Positions 17,150 through 25,559 of a DNA stretch of 37,105 nucleotides are shown here, in pieces. The notes beneath the pieces are model-generated. The model saw only the letters and a list, made by a program, of their open reading frames with translations. It did not search any database and was not told the origin of the DNA. Source of the DNA: Legionella sp. (GTDB lineage: Bacteria > Pseudomonadota > Gammaproteobacteria > Legionellales > Legionellaceae). Within the stretch, counting starts at the first letter, position 1; the number at the start of each line of letters is the position of its first letter. The translations under genes were made by a program, and so were the position numbers. The stretch covers positions 1 through 37,105 of the forward strand of contig JARLJR010000060.1 in assembly GCA_031291095.1 (NCBI GenBank), read 5' to 3'.

Positions 17150-17159
17150 AATAAAACTG

Positions 17160-18044
17160 ATGGACATTGATTTTGATGCCTTGCGCGTTTTTGTTATGGT
17201 GGTTGAGCGTGGTGGCTTTAATGCAGCGGCGCAAGCCTTATTTAAAAGCCAACCCGCAATTACTGCAGCGGTGAAAAAATTGGAAGAGCAGCTTGGGATG
17301 CTGCTTTTCGATCGCAACCAATATCGCCCAGGGTTAACGGAGGAGGGGGTAAAATTACATCAGCGTGCACAATCACTTATTGGACATTGGCATAATGTCA
17401 GCCAATTCGCCGCGCAATTGCAGGCGCAACAAGAAAGCGATATTACCATTGCTATTGATGTATTTTTCCCTCTGGCGAGCCTTAAGAGCCTTTTGCAAGG
17501 CTGGATTAATCGGTTTCCGGGTACACAATTTCACTTTCTTTCAGAATCCTTGGGTGGTGCTTGTGAACGCCTATTGAGGAATCAGGCTGATGTAATTATC
17601 AGTGAAAATTTAATTATGAAGAAAGCCGTAGAAGTTATTCCCTTACGCACTGAACCGTTGGTTGCCGTAGCGGCACCTGAGTTTATTGAGCGTTATCGTA
17701 AACAATTAGAAGATTTGGATACGCTTTCTGAATGTATGCAAGTAATTCTGCGCGACTCATCGCAGTCTGATTTTTCCTTCGGCGTCGTTGAGCATGGACG
17801 TCACTGGACCGTTCGCGATGTAATGGCAAAGAAGGACATCATCGTTGCCGGCCTTGGCTGGGGGCGATTACCGCTCCATTTAATTACCCAAGAGCTCGCA
17901 GATGGGCGTTTGCATTATTTACAAGGAACTCATTTTGACGAGCGCTTGGTTGTCATGGGGGCGATACGCTTACAAAAGCCAGCGCATGGGCCGATTGCTG
18001 AGTGTTTATGGGCTGATTTAAATTTAAGGAAAATAAATGCATAG
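17160..18044 (+). CDS. LysR-family transcriptional regulator of the isonitrile operon
   Basis: The 294-residue protein has an N-terminal winged helix-turn-helix (about 4-62: LRVFVMVVERGGFNAAAQAL, then SQPAITAAVKKLEEQLG) and a periplasmic-binding-protein-like effector domain (about 90-290). It is transcribed divergently from pvcA, the usual layout for a LysR protein and its target, with a palindrome between. The coinducer is unknown; a pathway product is a reasonable guess. No strong ribosome site precedes the ATG at 17160. The stop codon lies inside the arm of a palindromic repeat. Confidence 0.9.
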   Translation: MDIDFDALRVFVMVVERGGFNAAAQALFKSQPAITAAVKKLEEQLGMLLFDRNQYRPGLTEEGVKLHQRAQSLIGHWHNVSQFAAQLQAQQESDITIAIDVFFPLASLKSLLQGWINRFPGTQFHFLSESLGGACERLLRNQADVIISENLIMKKAVEVIPLRTEPLVAVAAPEFIERYRKQLEDLDTLSECMQVILRDSSQSDFSFGVVEHGRHWTVRDVMAKKDIIVAGLGWGRLPLHLITQELADGRLHYLQGTHFDERLVVMGAIRLQKPAHGPIAECLWADLNLRKINA

Positions 18045-18114
18045 GCTGGGCTGAAAAGCCTTGCAAACAGGGCTTGTGTTTCTCCCTCGATGCGGGGCTT
18101 TTCAGTCCAGCCTA
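18042..18114. repeat. Palindromic repeat with 19-bp arms, also possible bidirectional terminator
   Basis: TAGGCTGGGCTGAAAAGCC (18042-18060) pairs with GGCTTTTCAGTCCAGCCTA (18096-18114) with one mismatch. It sits between the convergent lysR and kinase-like genes and takes in the lysR stop codon. The core TAGGCTGGGCT recurs at 36950-36960, so this is a dispersed family. Confidence 0.75.
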
Positions 18115-18135
18115 CACTCACTCAAGGAGGACATG

Positions 18136-19227
18136 CTATTTTAGCGACTGGCTAGCCACCGCCTCTTCATCAAGATCACAATAATAGTGCTCTTTTGCCG
18201 CGGCAGCAATTTCTCGACATTTAGAAGTACTGACTTTATAACCGCTAGAAAAATGGCTTGAAAACAAGATTTTTTCCTCGGGAATAACCCGGAGTAACAT
18301 TTGCAATTGTTTCAACGAATCAGTTTGCTTCAGGGCATTAATTAAACGCAATGCATCATTGGCTTTACGAACGGTTAAGACCGGGTCTCTGAATAAGCGT
18401 GTTAGCCTTGAGGATTGAAACTCTTGTTTGACGTCTAATGAACCTCTGGAGTTAATATAACGGTGTAATTCATTGATGCAACTGTCTTTAATATTTTCTA
18501 AGGTAAGCGCTCTTAGGTTTAACAGAATATCCAAGGCTTCCGCAATACGAGTGGATGATGGCATTCTTTGTTGCTGACCAAAAACCTCTTTGTTTTCTCG
18601 AATATGAATATCATAGGCGGTGGCTAACTTTTTTGTGAGCTTAGGATCCTCTTTTAAGAAACCGGCATCATAAATATCTGGACGATATATGCGTATAAAG
18701 AGTAGCGCTTTAATTGTATTTATAGTTTTAGGCGCATATTCATGATGTTTTGAAAAAAATGGCCCATAAGCTAAATATTTGTCGTCCCAAGTCATAATAC
18801 TGTCGTTGCTGACTCTTTTCGCTTTGGAATTAGATAAATAAGCCTCTTCTCTTTGTTCTAATTGTATGGCCATAGCGATATCAACACATACTAGGGTTCC
18901 ATCATCAGTGACAATAAAATTTTTCGTTGAGGTTGCATCAACCACAATTCTGCCCGTGCGTTTAAAAATATCGAGCAGCCCAAGCATGATTTCAAGATCG
19001 CTAGCCTCTCGCCCATGCACATAAGGACAAACCCAGCCTGGCCCATGGATAGTCTGAGTTATTTTGGCTGGCGGTGATAGGTGAGGATTAATCTCATTCC
19101 ATAAGCGCACGGAACGTTCTGGAGCATCGGCGATACCTTCTCTTTTTTGAATTTTAAGAACCAGAGAATGATCCTCGTTGCGAAAAACACTATTGTACTG
19201 CCCTTCACCAAACTTAGTCCAAAGCAT
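18136..19227 (-). CDS. Protein-kinase-fold protein, candidate Dot/Icm effector
   Basis: The 363-residue protein looks like a divergent kinase. GEGQYNSVF (7-15) resembles the glycine-rich loop, VLKIQK gives the ATP-binding Lys25, Glu45 could be the helix-C partner, WVCPYVHG (65-72) a hinge, VVDATSTKNF (95-104) a catalytic loop with Asp97 and Asn103, and VCVDIAMA (113-120) a DFG equivalent with Asp116. The remaining ~230 residues are helical with no recognised domain. The last 15 residues include DLDEEAVASQ, an E-block-like tail. There is no signal peptide. It lies 17 bases after tatB on the same strand, so it could ride on that transcript. Kinase fold is a motif-level inference; substrate and host role are unknown. 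Confidence 0.65.
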   Translation of the reverse strand: MLWTKFGEGQYNSVFRNEDHSLVLKIQKREGIADAPERSVRLWNEINPHLSPPAKITQTIHGPGWVCPYVHGREASDLEIMLGLLDIFKRTGRIVVDATSTKNFIVTDDGTLVCVDIAMAIQLEQREEAYLSNSKAKRVSNDSIMTWDDKYLAYGPFFSKHHEYAPKTINTIKALLFIRIYRPDIYDAGFLKEDPKLTKKLATAYDIHIRENKEVFGQQQRMPSSTRIAEALDILLNLRALTLENIKDSCINELHRYINSRGSLDVKQEFQSSRLTRLFRDPVLTVRKANDALRLINALKQTDSLKQLQMLLRVIPEEKILFSSHFSSGYKVSTSKCREIAAAAKEHYYCDLDEEAVASQSLK

Positions 19228-19244
19228 AATTTTATCTCATAACT

Positions 19245-19466
19245 TTATTGCGATTCTTTATAATATTTATCAGCCTCTTCAGCTTGGCGCTGATTTTCCT
19301 GTAATTGATACTCATTGAGTTGTTGCTGCCAAAAAATCTGTGCCTGTGTTTTCCATTGCTGTAATTGGCGTATTAACAAGCCTAAATGAGTTGCCAGCAT
19401 GGGTAATTTTTTGGGACCGAATACGATTAGGGCAACAATAAAAATTACCAGAAGTTCCATGCTCAT
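19245..19466 (-). CDS. tatB: Sec-independent protein translocase subunit TatB
   Basis: TatB pairs with TatC to recognise twin-arginine signals. The 73-residue product has a single N-terminal membrane helix (about 2-18), the hinge FGPKKLP (21-27) and an amphipathic helix followed by a Gln/Glu-rich tail. It is much shorter than E. coli TatB (171 residues), and the GPKKLP motif favours TatB over TatA. It overlaps the tatA stop by 4 bases (ATGA). The kinase-like gene follows 17 bases later. Confidence 0.85.
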   Translation of the reverse strand: MSMELLVIFIVALIVFGPKKLPMLATHLGLLIRQLQQWKTQAQIFWQQQLNEYQLQENQRQAEEADKYYKESQ

Positions 19467-19648
19467 AATGATTTATTATCTTCTTTCGAGCTGTCTTTTA
19501 CAGCGTCATCATTCAATGCTTTGCGAAAATTCTTAATGGCCTCACCCAGATCAGAACCGATGGTTTTTAATTTAGAGGTGCCAAATAGGGCAATGATAAT
19601 GATTAAGATTAATAATAAAGAAAGGGGGCTAATACCACTGAGTCCCAT
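19463..19648 (-). CDS. tatA: Sec-independent protein translocase subunit TatA
   Basis: TatA oligomers form the passage for folded proteins. The 61-residue product has the N-terminal membrane helix (about 6-23), the [14 protein letters not shown] hinge and amphipathic helix, a KNFRKAL segment and a charged tail. The start is one base from the ubiB stop codon, and the end overlaps tatB. The ubiE-ubiJ-ubiB-tatA-tatB order is a common gammaproteobacterial arrangement, but tatC is missing here and lies near 1.2 kb. Confidence 0.9.
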   Translation of the reverse strand: MGLSGISPLSLLLILIIIIALFGTSKLKTIGSDLGEAIKNFRKALNDDAVKDSSKEDNKSL

Positions 19649-19649
19649 G

Positions 19650-21299
19650 TCAATTCCTCATGTTACGGTTAAATAGAGCAAACAATCCGGTAACTATAAA
19701 ACCACCTAGGGTGATTACAGTAAGTTGTTTGTGATGAAGTAGATGGAGGTAATCCAGCAAGCCAACTAACAAAAAGGCCATGCTCGCCCCTATGGCAATG
19801 TTACTTCCACTAAGTGATGATGGTTCTTTCTCTTGCTTGCTGCCAGTTATTTCTTTCTCGGCAAGGAGTTGCTCTTTTTTCAGTTCAAGCACATCAAAAA
19901 TTAAGCGCGGCATATGCGGTAATTGCTCAGCAAGAAATGGCAAGTTTTGTTTTAATTGTTGGAAAAAGGCTTTTGGCCCAATCTGATCTTTTACCCACTG
20001 TTCTAGGAATGGCTTGGCCGTAGTCCAGAGATCCAGTTCAGGATAGAGCTGACGGCCCAAACCTTCAATCGCCAGCAAGGTTTTTTGTAGTAAAACCAAT
20101 TGGGGTTGTACTTCCATCTGGAAGCGTCGGGCAACTTGGAACAGGCGCAATACCACTTGAGCAAAGGAAATATCTTTCAATGAGCGTTCAAATATGGGCT
20201 CACAGACCGTACGAATAGCGCTTTCAAATTCATCCACGCGCGTATCACGAGCTACCCATCCTGATTCAACGTGTAATTGCGCAACACGTCGGTAATCACG
20301 ATTAAAGAAGGCGAGTAAGTTTTCCGCAAGATAACGTTTGTCGTTATCATTTAGGGTGCCCATGATTCCAAAATCGATGCAAATATATTGCGGGTCTTTA
20401 GGATGCTCATAAGAGACGAAAATATTACCAGGGTGCATGTCCGCATGAAAAAAACAATCGCGAAAAACCTGGGTAAAAAAGATTTCTACGCCGCGTTCTG
20501 CGAGTTTTTTCACATCCACGCCTTGGGCTTTCAGAGTATTTAAATCGGAAACTGGAATACCGCGAATGCGCTCCATAACCAGGACATTATTGCGGGTATA
20601 ATCCCAATAGATTTCTGGGATATATAAAATGTGGGAGCCTTCAAAGTTGCGGCGTAATTGCGCAGCATTGGCAGCTTCTCTGGATAAATCGAGTTCATCA
20701 AGCAGGGTATATTCAAATTCTTTAACGATTTCTCGTGGCTTTAAGCGCCGGCTTTCCGGCCAATAGCGATCGGCCCATTTGGCAATGGTATGCATAATAC
20801 TTAAATCATTCTCAATCAATCGCCGCATATTCGGTCTGAGTACTTTAACAATGACCTCTTTACCCGTGTTTAGGGTGGCAGCATGCACTTGGGCCATGGA
20901 GGCTGAGGCCAGCGCTACCGGGTCAAATTGCGCAAAGACATCATAGGGTGATTGGCCATAGGCTTGTTCAATGATTTGCATGGCTTTTTCACTGGAAAAG
21001 GGGGGAACGCTGTCTTGCAGCTTCGTCAGTTCCAGTGCGATTTCTGGTGGTAATATGTCGGGGCGCGTAGACAAAGCCTGGCCAAATTTAATAAAGATAG
21101 GACCTAGTTCTTCCAATGATTTACGCAATGCCTGGCCATGCGTTAGATGCTCTTTACGAAACCAATTCCATGGATTTAAGTAAACGATAAAGCGAAAAGG
21201 GGCAAAAAGTCTTAGCGAGACAACGACATTATCGAGTCCATTTTTGGCTAAGATGTAATTGATGTGCAGTATCCGAAAGAGTTGTTTAATCGATTTCAT
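19650..21299 (-). CDS. ubiB: Ubiquinone biosynthesis protein UbiB (atypical kinase/ATPase)
   Basis: UbiB is a membrane-bound ABC1/ADCK-family ATPase needed for ubiquinone synthesis, thought to help extract or present lipid intermediates. The 549-residue product shows the family motifs KFGQ (71-74), the Ala-rich loop [13 protein letters not shown] (129-141), the ATP Lys152 in [19 protein letters not shown] and [10 protein letters not shown] (DFG). Two C-terminal membrane helices (about 500-545) anchor it. Its start overlaps the end of ubiJ by 14 bases. Confidence 0.95.
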   Translation of the reverse strand: MKSIKQLFRILHINYILAKNGLDNVVVSLRLFAPFRFIVYLNPWNWFRKEHLTHGQALRKSLEELGPIFIKFGQALSTRPDILPPEIALELTKLQDSVPPFSSEKAMQIIEQAYGQSPYDVFAQFDPVALASASMAQVHAATLNTGKEVIVKVLRPNMRRLIENDLSIMHTIAKWADRYWPESRRLKPREIVKEFEYTLLDELDLSREAANAAQLRRNFEGSHILYIPEIYWDYTRNNVLVMERIRGIPVSDLNTLKAQGVDVKKLAERGVEIFFTQVFRDCFFHADMHPGNIFVSYEHPKDPQYICIDFGIMGTLNDNDKRYLAENLLAFFNRDYRRVAQLHVESGWVARDTRVDEFESAIRTVCEPIFERSLKDISFAQVVLRLFQVARRFQMEVQPQLVLLQKTLLAIEGLGRQLYPELDLWTTAKPFLEQWVKDQIGPKAFFQQLKQNLPFLAEQLPHMPRLIFDVLELKKEQLLAEKEITGSKQEKEPSSLSGSNIAIGASMAFLLVGLLDYLHLLHHKQLTVITLGGFIVTGLFALFNRNMRN

Positions 21300-21903
21300 G
21301 GCGGCTTATTAAATGATTTACATGGGCTTGCAAGCGCTCAACGCTTAGCGACAGTTCATCGACTTCCTTATAGAAGTCTTCCAGTTCATTGTTAGATGGC
21401 AGAATGCGTAATTCCTCTTGGAGGTATTCAGACATATTCTGACGCATTGATTCATCAATCCGCTTGGTAAAGGATAAGCCTTTGCGCACAAAAGAACCCA
21501 GCTGATAGGCAACAACATCACCGGTAAAATGGGCTAAATGGCCTTCCCAATCGATATCCATTTCATCAAATAATTTTTTAACTTGCTGCCCAAGCTCCAT
21601 ATCACCAGACATACGAATTTTATCGTTAAATAGGGAGCGTGCTTTGGAGGCAGGCAAGAGGCTAAGACGAATTAAACCAAGAGGGCTGCTATGAATTACT
21701 GTATCTGCCTGGCCTTCATAATGAGCTAATAATTCGACACCGCCCTGGTTAAACTGAATAAAAAAACGGGCATTTAAGGGCGCAATAATCATTTCCAGAG
21801 TTTTGCCATTTAATGCCTGCAGTTTGGTGGGTATGTGCTCATCTAGTAAGATGGCTTTATTTATCGCTTTTTGTAAGGCTTTTAATGAATATTTTTTTAA
21901 CAT
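21286..21903 (-). CDS. ubiJ: Ubiquinone biosynthesis accessory factor UbiJ
   Basis: UbiJ carries an SCP2 lipid-binding domain and holds ubiquinone intermediates within the soluble Ubi complex. The 205-residue product has the SCP2-like N-terminal half (about 1-115, with a [14 protein letters not shown] stretch) and a C-terminal coiled coil (about 170-205). The start chosen is ATG at 21903 ([10 protein letters not shown]), 7 bases after the ubiE stop and with GAGTTG in front; a longer opening from 21948 would overlap ubiE and add unrelated residues. It lies between ubiE and ubiB as in other gammaproteobacteria. Confidence 0.9.
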   Translation of the reverse strand: MLKKYSLKALQKAINKAILLDEHIPTKLQALNGKTLEMIIAPLNARFFIQFNQGGVELLAHYEGQADTVIHSSPLGLIRLSLLPASKARSLFNDKIRMSGDMELGQQVKKLFDEMDIDWEGHLAHFTGDVVAYQLGSFVRKGLSFTKRIDESMRQNMSEYLQEELRILPSNNELEDFYKEVDELSLSVERLQAHVNHLISRHEID

Positions 21904-21910
21904 AATCAAC

Positions 21911-22663
21911 TCAATACTTATAAGCAACGTGTAAGGCCACGATTCCACCGCTTAGATTATGATAGGTACAATCTTCAAATCCGGCATCTTCAATCATTTT
22001 TTTCAAGGTTTGTTGATTAGGGTGCATGCGAATCGATTCAGCAAGATACTGATAACTTGCTTCATCTTGCGCGAAGAATTGGCCTATTTTCGGTAAGATG
22101 TTAAATGAATACCAGTCATAAACAGGCTTTAAACCCGGAAAAATCGGTGTAGAAAATTCTAAAATCATCACTTTTCCACCTGGCTTACAGACGCGGTACA
22201 TGGAGCGTAGGGCTTCGTCTTTATCCGTCACGTTTCGCAGGCCAAAACCCATTGTAATGCAATGGAAATTATTGTCTACAAAAGGCAGGCACTGGGCATT
22301 GGCTTGGACAAAATCGATGTTTTTGTATAGGCCTTCATCAAGTAAGCGATCGCGCCCTACATTGAGCATGGCTGAGTTAATATCTGCCAAAACGACTCGG
22401 CCGGTATCGCCAACTTTTTTGCATAATAAGCGAGTGAGGTCGCCGCTGCCGCCAGCTAAATCAAGCACTACTTGCCCCGGACGCACATGACTTAATTCTA
22501 TGGTGTAGCGTTTCCATAAATGATGAACGCCTAAGGACATAAGATTATTCATCATGTCGTAGTTTTTCGCTACGGAATGAAAGACTTCGGCGACTTTCTT
22601 TTCTTTATCATCCCAGCCTACCGAGGTATAGCCGAAATGTGTCGTTTTCTTTTGATCGCTCAT
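21911..22663 (-). CDS. ubiE: Ubiquinone/menaquinone biosynthesis C-methyltransferase UbiE
   Basis: UbiE methylates the ring carbon of demethylmenaquinol and of the 2-methoxy benzoquinol intermediate with SAM. The 250-residue product has the SAM motif [12 protein letters not shown] (67-78), the family stretch [17 protein letters not shown] (35-51), and FGLRNVTD (about 139-146). The family's C-terminal [14 protein letters not shown] is intact. It is the first gene of the ubiE-ubiJ-ubiB-tatA-tatB run. No strong ribosome site is seen before the ATG. Confidence 0.96.
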   Translation of the reverse strand: MSDQKKTTHFGYTSVGWDDKEKKVAEVFHSVAKNYDMMNNLMSLGVHHLWKRYTIELSHVRPGQVVLDLAGGSGDLTRLLCKKVGDTGRVVLADINSAMLNVGRDRLLDEGLYKNIDFVQANAQCLPFVDNNFHCITMGFGLRNVTDKDEALRSMYRVCKPGGKVMILEFSTPIFPGLKPVYDWYSFNILPKIGQFFAQDEASYQYLAESIRMHPNQQTLKKMIEDAGFEDCTYHNLSGGIVALHVAYKY

Positions 22664-22892
22664 AGAATAGGGTGGCTTTATTAAGAAAGACTACATGTTA
22701 ACTGATCTGAAGCAAGATACCCAGTGTTGCTAGGAATAAATTCGTGGCGCTTAATTACTTGTGGCTGTAATCCATAGTTCAGCTAGAGCTTAGTTTATAA
22801 AAAAGAAGTGTTATGAATGAGCTGTTTTATTTAAAAAAATCAAGGTATTCTTTAGCCATCAAATGGAATGATGGATAGGATTAATAAAGTAG

Positions 22893-23678
22893 ATGGTTAA
22901 AAAACAGTTATTGATGTGTCTCTTACTGGGTTTATTTACATACCAAAGCGCTCATGCAGGTGCCTGGGTTCGCAGTAAGGGGGAATTTCTTAATATTGCC
23001 ACTGGACAATATTATCAGAGTACTAACTATTGGACGACCGGAGGTCATTTGCGCTCCAGCCCGATTTATAAAAAAGGCTATGGCAGTGATTATTTTGAAT
23101 ACGGTGTTACTGATAAATTCACCTTTGGTGGCTATTTTTCTGGTCTGCAAAGCAATACGCAAGCGAATGGAACCCGAGGAGGCGGAAGCGATAATTTGCT
23201 TCTAGGGCGGTTTTTACTCTGGAAGGGGGATTCTGTTGTTGTATCCACCCAGCTTCTTATTGACGCATTAGGCCACGGTGCACATCTCAATATTCCACCG
23301 CAAAATGGTCGCTTAAATACTGGTGAAGCACTACTTATCGGTACTGGCGGTTCCTCAAAAAATAAAAAAATGAATTGGTTTTTTGATGCCTCAGTAGGCG
23401 TGCTCCAACGTTATGGCCCAGGAGATCAAGCCCAAGTAATTTTTGAGGGTGGCTTAAAGTTCTTCGAAGATCGTTTTTGGATCTTCATCCAAAACTGGAA
23501 CACCATTGGCTTGGCAACTCCCCAAAATGGGTCCTATAATTTATTTACGCTAGCGCCAAGTATTGTATATTGGCCAACTAAAAAGATTGGCTTGCAATTG
23601 GGATTAACACAGGACGTTTACGGGCAAAACGTAGGTGAGGGTATTGGGCCATTTGCGGCACTATGGCTTTACCTCTAA
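22893..23678 (+). CDS. Outer-membrane beta-barrel protein of a polysaccharide locus
   Basis: I do not recognise a named family. The 261-residue product has a clear signal peptide (cut near AHA, residue 22) and alternating aromatic/glycine-rich strands through to a C-terminal strand ending FAALWLYL, as expected for a small outer-membrane barrel. No lipobox or periplasmic domain is present. The GT2 synthase gene starts 9 bases after the stop, so the two are co-transcribed; an export channel or surface partner for the polymer is a reasonable guess but not shown. Confidence 0.75.
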   Translation: MVKKQLLMCLLLGLFTYQSAHAGAWVRSKGEFLNIATGQYYQSTNYWTTGGHLRSSPIYKKGYGSDYFEYGVTDKFTFGGYFSGLQSNTQANGTRGGGSDNLLLGRFLLWKGDSVVVSTQLLIDALGHGAHLNIPPQNGRLNTGEALLIGTGGSSKNKKMNWFFDASVGVLQRYGPGDQAQVIFEGGLKFFEDRFWIFIQNWNTIGLATPQNGSYNLFTLAPSIVYWPTKKIGLQLGLTQDVYGQNVGEGIGPFAALWLYL

Positions 23679-23687
23679 GGATAGTAT

Positions 23688-25502
23688 GTGAAACTCGGTG
23701 AATATCTCATCAGTCAGCAGCTGATTACAGAAGAAGAATTGCAGCACGCACTGGAAGAGCAGAAACTCAAAGGTGGAAAGCTGGGAGATATTTTGCTGGC
23801 AACGACCTCAATGAGGGCGCAAGATTATTACCGTTCTCTTTCTGCGCATTTCAAACTCATCTTTGTGCAACTTTTAAAATATCCGATTGATGACCATTTG
23901 TTGACTGAGACAGAGAAAGATTTTTATTTAGCTCATGAAGCGATCCCCGTAAGTTATGTCAATAAGTGTTATACCGTGGCAACTTCAGATTTAACCGAAG
24001 AAAACTTTGCGTCAATTAAAGAGCATTGGGGGGAGAACACCACTATTTTAGGGACTTCCAAATACGATGTATTGGAGGTATTGCAAAGACATTATAAACA
24101 CGCCTACCTGACAACCTCCATTGATCAACTTGCCTCAGCCAATTATCATCTCAGTTCGAAACGTACAATTTCTACTTGGCAGCGCCTTTTCTTTTTCTTC
24201 GGGCTTATTGCCATCGTTACTTGGGCTGTTCAGGAGCCAAAACAGTTTCTCTTGGCGTTGAATTGCTTTTTTATGGTGTCTATTGTCGGTATTCTTCTTT
24301 ATAAATTTATCTTATCGTTAATTGCGGCAAGCATTCATTCGCATGTGAAATTACCAGGAATGGTCACAGGGGCTGTGGCGGAGTTACCGATTTATACCAT
24401 CCTGGTTCCCTTATATAAAGAGAACGAGGTCACCCTGCGAAACTTATGCGTCAACCTTGAGAAACTGGATTACCCCAAACATAAATTGGATATTAAAATT
24501 TTATTGGAACAGGATGATGAAGTAACTATTGGGGTATTAAAAAACTTTCAGTTACCGAGGTACATTAATTTTGTTTATGTACCGGCATCCGAGCCACGAA
24601 CCAAAGCGAAGGCTTGTAATTATGGGCTGCAATTTGCTCGTGGTAAATATTTGACCTTATATGATGCAGAGGATAGGCCCGACCCGCTTCAACTCAAAAT
24701 TGTATTAAATGAATTTGCCAAGGGAAATGATAAGTTGGCCTGTGTTCAATGCCGCTTAAATTTTTATAATGCTAATGATAATTGGCTCACCACCGTCTTT
24801 GCGATCGAGTACATTTATTGGTTTGATCTGCTACTTCCAGGCTTAGAATATTTGGGGACACCAATACCTCTAGGCGGTACCAGCAATCATTTTAGAACCG
24901 ATTTTCTGCGGGTGGTGAATGCCTGGGATCCGTTTAATGTTGCAGAGGATGCTGATCTGGGCATACGATTAACTCGATTGGGATATCATAGCACGGTCGC
25001 GCCATCGACTACTTATGAAGAAGCAACGTGCCATGGCTATAGTTGGATCAAACAACGAACGCGATGGATTAAAGGATACATGCAAACCTATCTGGTACAT
25101 ATGCATACACCAGTGCAATTATTACGTTCCCTGGGTACGCGTGGGTTTATTGGTTTTCATTTGTTTATTGGAGGCACCATTTTAACGAATCTTGCCAATA
25201 TACCGCTGTGGATCGTCTTTATCATGAGCTTTTTCAGCGACCTCTCTTTTTTATTTCCAGGAAATACCATGCTTTTTGCGCGTATTAATTTCTTCATAGG
25301 CGCGGCATTGATGATTCTGCTTAATATATTTGCGGTGATGAAAAAAGACCCCAAAAATGTACGCTTTATTTTATGCGCACTTACTTCGCCGCTGTACTGG
25401 CTTATGATGTCCGTTGCGTCTTACCGGGCCTTATACCAACTGCTGTTTAATCCCAGTCATTGGGAAAAAACAACTCATGGAGTGAGCAAGACGTTGAATT
25501 AG
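23688..25502 (+). CDS. GT2 polysaccharide synthase with N-terminal MshEN-like domain
   Basis: The 604-residue inner-membrane protein joins two parts. Residues 2-60 (KLGEYLISQQLITEEELQHA, then LGDILL) resemble the MshEN/GspE N-terminal domain, which binds cyclic di-GMP in some proteins; the usual Arg is Lys and one Gly is Gln here. After two membrane helices (about 165-215) comes a processive GT-A domain with VPLYKENE (240-247), DAED (326-329), AEDADL (419-424) and QRTRW (456-460), followed by about three more helices. This matches cellulose/hyaluronan-synthase-type enzymes. The start is GTG at 23688 with AAGGA before it. It lies between the barrel gene and a GDP-mannose enzyme. The polymer is unknown. 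Confidence 0.87.
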   Translation: MKLGEYLISQQLITEEELQHALEEQKLKGGKLGDILLATTSMRAQDYYRSLSAHFKLIFVQLLKYPIDDHLLTETEKDFYLAHEAIPVSYVNKCYTVATSDLTEENFASIKEHWGENTTILGTSKYDVLEVLQRHYKHAYLTTSIDQLASANYHLSSKRTISTWQRLFFFFGLIAIVTWAVQEPKQFLLALNCFFMVSIVGILLYKFILSLIAASIHSHVKLPGMVTGAVAELPIYTILVPLYKENEVTLRNLCVNLEKLDYPKHKLDIKILLEQDDEVTIGVLKNFQLPRYINFVYVPASEPRTKAKACNYGLQFARGKYLTLYDAEDRPDPLQLKIVLNEFAKGNDKLACVQCRLNFYNANDNWLTTVFAIEYIYWFDLLLPGLEYLGTPIPLGGTSNHFRTDFLRVVNAWDPFNVAEDADLGIRLTRLGYHSTVAPSTTYEEATCHGYSWIKQRTRWIKGYMQTYLVHMHTPVQLLRSLGTRGFIGFHLFIGGTILTNLANIPLWIVFIMSFFSDLSFLFPGNTMLFARINFFIGAALMILLNIFAVMKKDPKNVRFILCALTSPLYWLMMSVASYRALYQLLFNPSHWEKTTHGVSKTLN

Positions 25503-25559
25503 CATAAATGGGATTGAAAGCGCTGTTGCGTCAATATCCTCAAATTAGGGAGCTACATC

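Noticed and set aside
17068-17159. Fur box upstream of pvcA
   Set aside because: Only a partial GATAAT match is present; the sequence does not show the full repeated hexamer arrangement, so iron control is not claimed.
23688-23880. Fragment of a type II secretion or pilus ATPase
   Set aside because: The MshEN-like domain is in frame with an intact GT2 domain, has its own GTG start and ribosome site, and no ATPase motifs follow.
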